Made by a program: the position numbers and the translations under genes
In this document: one piece after another, positions 60,823 through 64,000 of the stretch
Layout of the letters: the number at the start of each line of letters is the position of its first letter
Numbering within the stretch: position 1 is the first letter of the stretch
Assembly: GCF_014839805.1 (NCBI RefSeq)
Contig: NC_051116.1
Span: 9,281,556 to 9,345,555 of the forward strand
From: Manduca sexta
Lineage: Eukaryota; Arthropoda; Insecta; Lepidoptera; Sphingidae
Length of the DNA stretch: 64,000 bases
Direction of reading: 5' to 3'
Notes under the pieces: generated by a model
Database searches by the model: none
The model's input: the letters and a program-made list of their open reading frames with translations, nothing else
Told to the model about the DNA's origin: nothing

Positions 60823-61840
60823 TAAACGACTTTTCCCCACACAATAAATAATTGTGTATTAAATTTTGTTTGGTTTGTCAATATATTTTTACTCTATAAA
60901 TAAGATTTGTAAACACGGTGTTTTATCTATGTAATAATTAAGTATTCTCACCTTGACTTATCATAGATTGATATTTGCCTACGTGATAAATAAAGCATTT
61001 TATTTTATCAAGCATTGACATAGTCAATATTAGTTGTAAGTCGCTATTTTAAAAGGTCCCGTTACTGCCCGCTCCCGGATGTGTGTGTCCAAAACCTTAG
61101 AGTGGCCGTCACGTCGCCGACAGTAATTCACAATTTGTACCGGTTTACACTGAAACCTTGGCAACTGTATCTTATCATTACAATGGCAGTGTACGTGAAC
61201 TTTTATTATATATATATTTTTTTATTGTTATGTTTTGTGATACACCAATATCTTCAAGCATTGGAGAGGATGGAGTCACCTTACTATGAAACTGACAGTT
61301 AAAGTTTGCAGCACCAACTGTCGTTTCATAGTAGATTGGTGATGTTTAATAATTATAACAAATTCTGCGAGGCGCCTCCTCTCCGATATACTCATGATTC
61401 CTATTGTCCCACTTCTTTGACCCTTTTACATGAATTTTGTGTAATCTAAAAATGCTTTGTAATCTAAGTTCAAGCAGTTTTCTCCGCACATCTTGTAAAA
61501 CCAGGTTAACGAATTTCAATGCGTTTCGCTGTTATAATAGGTAAGTGATTTTCCAGTGATATTGTAACTTCTATAATTTCAAAAATTATGATAGGATAGC
61601 GATAAATAACTGAAATTGTTTAACGTTTAGACAATATTAATATTATGAATATAATGCTAATTTAAAATGAATAAAGTATGCTGCAATATACCGATGTATT
61701 CAAGCAATAAAAATATATTATTGGAATACATCCGAAAACTCGGAACCAAATTCTAAGCGGTCAATTCTTGCCTCCTCCAACGTCGTGCATTATTCATACC
61801 AATATCGCGTCTCAATGCAGTTGTTATTACTGCACCGGAC
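60823..61840. other. non-coding DNA with family G scrap
   Basis: GCCTACGTGATAAATAAAGC at about 60977-60996 is a family G end. No gene is seen. Confidence 0.45.
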
Positions 61841-62520
61841 GCTGCACCCCCCCCCCACGTCTCCTCAACCCCCCTCCCTCCCCTCCACTCGTTCCTCGCG
61901 CGCATACATTAAAACCTTCCTAATTTCGCTAAAACTTTGCCTCCGTCCGCTTCGATTGTACGCATGGCTGGCTCTTTACGCACTCTTAGCCAAATTAATT
62001 TTATTAAAATATCGAAGCGACACCATAATGGACTCTATGTGAAGTGGTATAAGCTCCAAGTTCCCTTGAGAAGAGGTTTTATGGTCTTCGCTGTATAATG
62101 CGAGATGATGGAAATTAAAATCACCAGTTTTTCCATATCGTTTATTTTATCCAGTATACGATTTTCCATAAACACATTGCGATGAATATATGGATTCTGT
62201 ACATTATATCAAAGTAAAACAATAAAATGTATATTAATAATGTAAATATATATTATGATCTATGTATGTATAGTTGGGTGTATTGGCACCGTCGCGCGAC
62301 ACTCACTGTCCGGACGCCAGCCACGAGTGTCCGTCGTACGAGAGCGACACCACCACGCGCCACAAACGCACAACTCACGCACAACTCCCGCACCACTCCC
62401 GCACGAGCCACGCAGCGCCGGATACATTCGCTTTTATGGCTCATTAAAGCGGAAAAATATTCCCTTAAGATTCATACGTTTGAAAGGCGTCGTTTCGCCC
62501 GAAGCCTTTTGATATAAAAC
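61841..62520. other. GC-richer upstream region of the candidate gene
   Basis: Two GC-rich patches: a C-rich tract at 61847-61883 and 62285-62425 (CGCGCGACACTCACTG, ACTCCCGCACGAGCCACGCA). Open frames on both strands are a side effect of composition. No repeat signature is seen. Possibly distal promoter or enhancer sequence of the gene starting near 63069. Confidence 0.35.
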
Positions 62521-62950
62521 ATTGTAGAAAAGTAATAACGGGATTATAAGTACATGCGCCTTTGTGTGCTCTCGGCGGCTTAACCGTTTGATCTGTATGC
62601 TAAAAATGTAAGATTAAACATTAACTTTTCGGCTAAAAGGTCGTAAAGGATTGAAAGCCCTTTCTGTTTATGTTTATTAACAGTAGGTATGTATGTTAAG
62701 GCTTCGGTAATTTTAATGTTTTTGTGCGGCTTCGTTGGGAGTAGCTTTACCAAGGATTAAAATTGAAAATTTTAAAGTTAGACAACAAAGTTGAAACTCG
62801 TAAAACGCGGCACGGTGTAATTTATCCGTACGAGTTTAAAAACTCATGACGGTCTAAGTTGTGAGTGGCGTTTGTGTGACGTGGTAGTGGCGTGTCGTGC
62901 GCGTCGGAGGTGCGGGGGCCGTCAGGCCGCGTCACAAACGTCCGCTACAC
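62521..62950. other. upstream flank of the candidate promoter
   Basis: Composition rises in GC toward 62880-62940 (GCGCGTCGGAGGTGCGGG). No gene is seen. Confidence 0.35.
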
Positions 62951-62958
62951 ATATAAAC
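62951..62958 (+). promoter_or_regulatory. possible TATA-like element
   Basis: ATATAAAC lies about 115 bp before the candidate start codon and just behind a GC-rich patch. A transcription start near 62980-62985 would leave an 85-base leader. This is weak evidence on its own. Confidence 0.25.
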
Positions 62959-63068
62959 TATTTACAATTGCGTTACCTACGGGATACGACAGCGTCGCTG
63001 GAGAGAATGTGTTGAAGAAGAAAGGAAGGGTGCTAAGCGGCTCTTAACTAGCTACTTCGAATTCCGCA

Positions 63069-63096
63069 ATGGACGGATGGTTCCTCCACGATCCAG
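63069..63096 (+). CDS. candidate first coding exon of a host gene
   Basis: ATG at 63069-63071 opens a nine-codon frame, MDGWFLHDP, plus one base, ending at CCAG|gtacgt (63096/63097), a near-consensus splice donor. The context CCGCAATGG is a good start context for an insect. An in-frame TAA lies about 24 bases upstream, so this is the first possible Met in the frame. GC-rich DNA surrounds it on both sides, as at many insect promoters, and no transposon signature is nearby. The protein is not recognised. The gene would continue beyond the right edge. The exon is too short for certainty. Confidence 0.4.
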
Positions 63097-64000
63097 GTAC
63101 GTCAAATTAAACTTTCAATTTTAAACATTTTATACAACTTTTTTTGATGTCGCGCGCGGAGTCCGCGCGAGTACCGAGGCCGCGCCGACTCCCCGCACGC
63201 GCTCACAATTGACCCGCACATACAAAAATACATTTCGACTATGACCTAACTAACTAAACTAAGTTACTGATTTTTTTAAATTCTCTTCATTGACAATAAT
63301 CAACTTCGGCTCGTCCCGCGACGCGCCTGCGCCCCTCCCGCACGCACCCCGACGCCCTCTCCTCACCCCTACAGGAGGCTCACAATTCTAACAACAACGA
63401 CACGGGCCTCTCAGCGGCATGCACGCCCTTCACAAACTCTGTTATAGTTTCATTTAACTTCGCAGTATCTTTTTCAATAACAAAAAGTTTTGGGACGCGT
63501 ACCCTTCGTAAGGACACAGATAGATCTACTTTATATAACGTCAACATAGCCATGTTTGTTCGATAAAGTCGGCAGAGATATATTCAATGAATACCCATTG
63601 CTAATAGCCACTGTAACAAACAAAAAAAACATGAATCGTTGCTCTTCGGCCGAATTCTACGTAGATAAATTTCAGTTTAAAGGTATAAAATGATAAAGTT
63701 AGGAATATGACATTTAATTGAACCGCATGCCGCTGCGAGTGCCCGCTGAGTGATGAGTAACTACACGACAGTGAGACAACGCGATACACTATGACGTCAC
63801 TACACACGCACCGTTACATATACTTAGCCTACTCGTGTTGCAAAAATTGTGGTAGCGCTCATGCGCAGTGGGCGCGCACTTATATCGCGTCTTAGTATTT
63901 AAAAATGAATTCAATTTGAGTGGAATACAATATATTTTTCTTTATCTGAAAACCAGTAAGTGAATGTACTCTACTATAAGTAGTAGCTGTAGGCAGATAT
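63097..64000. other. candidate first intron, GC-rich then AT-rich
   Basis: If the exon is real, this is intron 1. It holds GC-rich patches at 63150-63220 and 63310-63420, a near-perfect palindrome at 63153-63169, a TGACGTCA site at 63792-63799 and a GCTCATGCGCAGTGGGCGCG patch near 63858 that resembles an NRF-1-type site. No further exon is seen. Confidence 0.3.

Noticed and set aside
62227..62517. Threonine- and arginine-rich open frames on both strands
   Set aside because: Three overlapping frames in one GC-rich patch, with no domain or codon signal. More likely promoter-region composition.
1..64000. Long terminal repeat retrotransposon or integrated virus
   Set aside because: I found no pair of long direct repeats, no gag, protease or integrase signatures, and no viral genes. 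The baculovirus-FP-like domain belongs to LINE ORF1 and is not evidence of a virus.

Overview
This window looks like nuclear DNA from an insect, most probably a butterfly or moth (Lepidoptera). It is AT-rich and almost without genes, and it is dense with short interspersed repeats of the style common in lepidopteran genomes. The clearest evidence is a CR1/Jockey-group LINE whose ORF1 combines a PHD-like finger, a coiled coil and a baculovirus-FP-like domain, two copies of a DD37D (maT-like) mariner, and two tRNA-derived SINE families with recognisable Pol III A and B boxes. The order is inferred from repeat style and element architecture, not from a marker gene.

Layout. Bases 1-578 are the 3' part of a mariner inserted into a SINE. 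Bases 580-5300 form a nest of repeats: a hairpin-headed repeat, a hAT-type MITE with a SINE inside it (both with clear target-site duplications), RTE-like LINE tails, a full SINE and a 259-bp foldback element. From 5300 to 28400 there is intergenic or intronic DNA with scattered SINEs, LINE 3' ends, a second foldback MITE and several GC-richer islands. Bases 28413-32870 hold an almost complete but dead LINE on the minus strand, ending in a (TTTA)n microsatellite that is its own 3' tail. From 32870 to 59500 there is more desert with SINEs, old repeats and a 500-base assembly gap (48606-49105). Bases 59514-60822 are a complete mariner on the minus strand, almost identical to the partial copy at the left edge, with two one-base frameshifts. 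From about 61800 to the right edge the DNA becomes GC-richer, and a plausible promoter and first coding exon of a host gene begin near 63069 on the plus strand, with a GC-rich first intron running off the window.

For convenience the repeat families are called SINE-A (tRNA-like head containing GCGATAGCCTAGTTGG), SINE-B (tRNA-like head containing GGCGTAGTTG), families C and D (sharing the head CTGGTGGTAGG), E (RTE-like LINE ends), F (block containing CCCGACGTTTCGAAGAC) and G (end containing GCCTACGTGATAAATAAAG). These letters are mine, not database names.

No complete host protein-coding gene, rRNA or tRNA gene is visible. The most interesting signals beyond the transposons are the hidden over-representation of ATGTAGAG/CTCTACAT, a 22-nt motif shared by two distant loci that carries the same GTAGAG core, the shared heads and tails of families C and D around different cores, the long foldback hairpins, an inverted pair of TCF/LEF-like sites, and the candidate first exon at the right edge.
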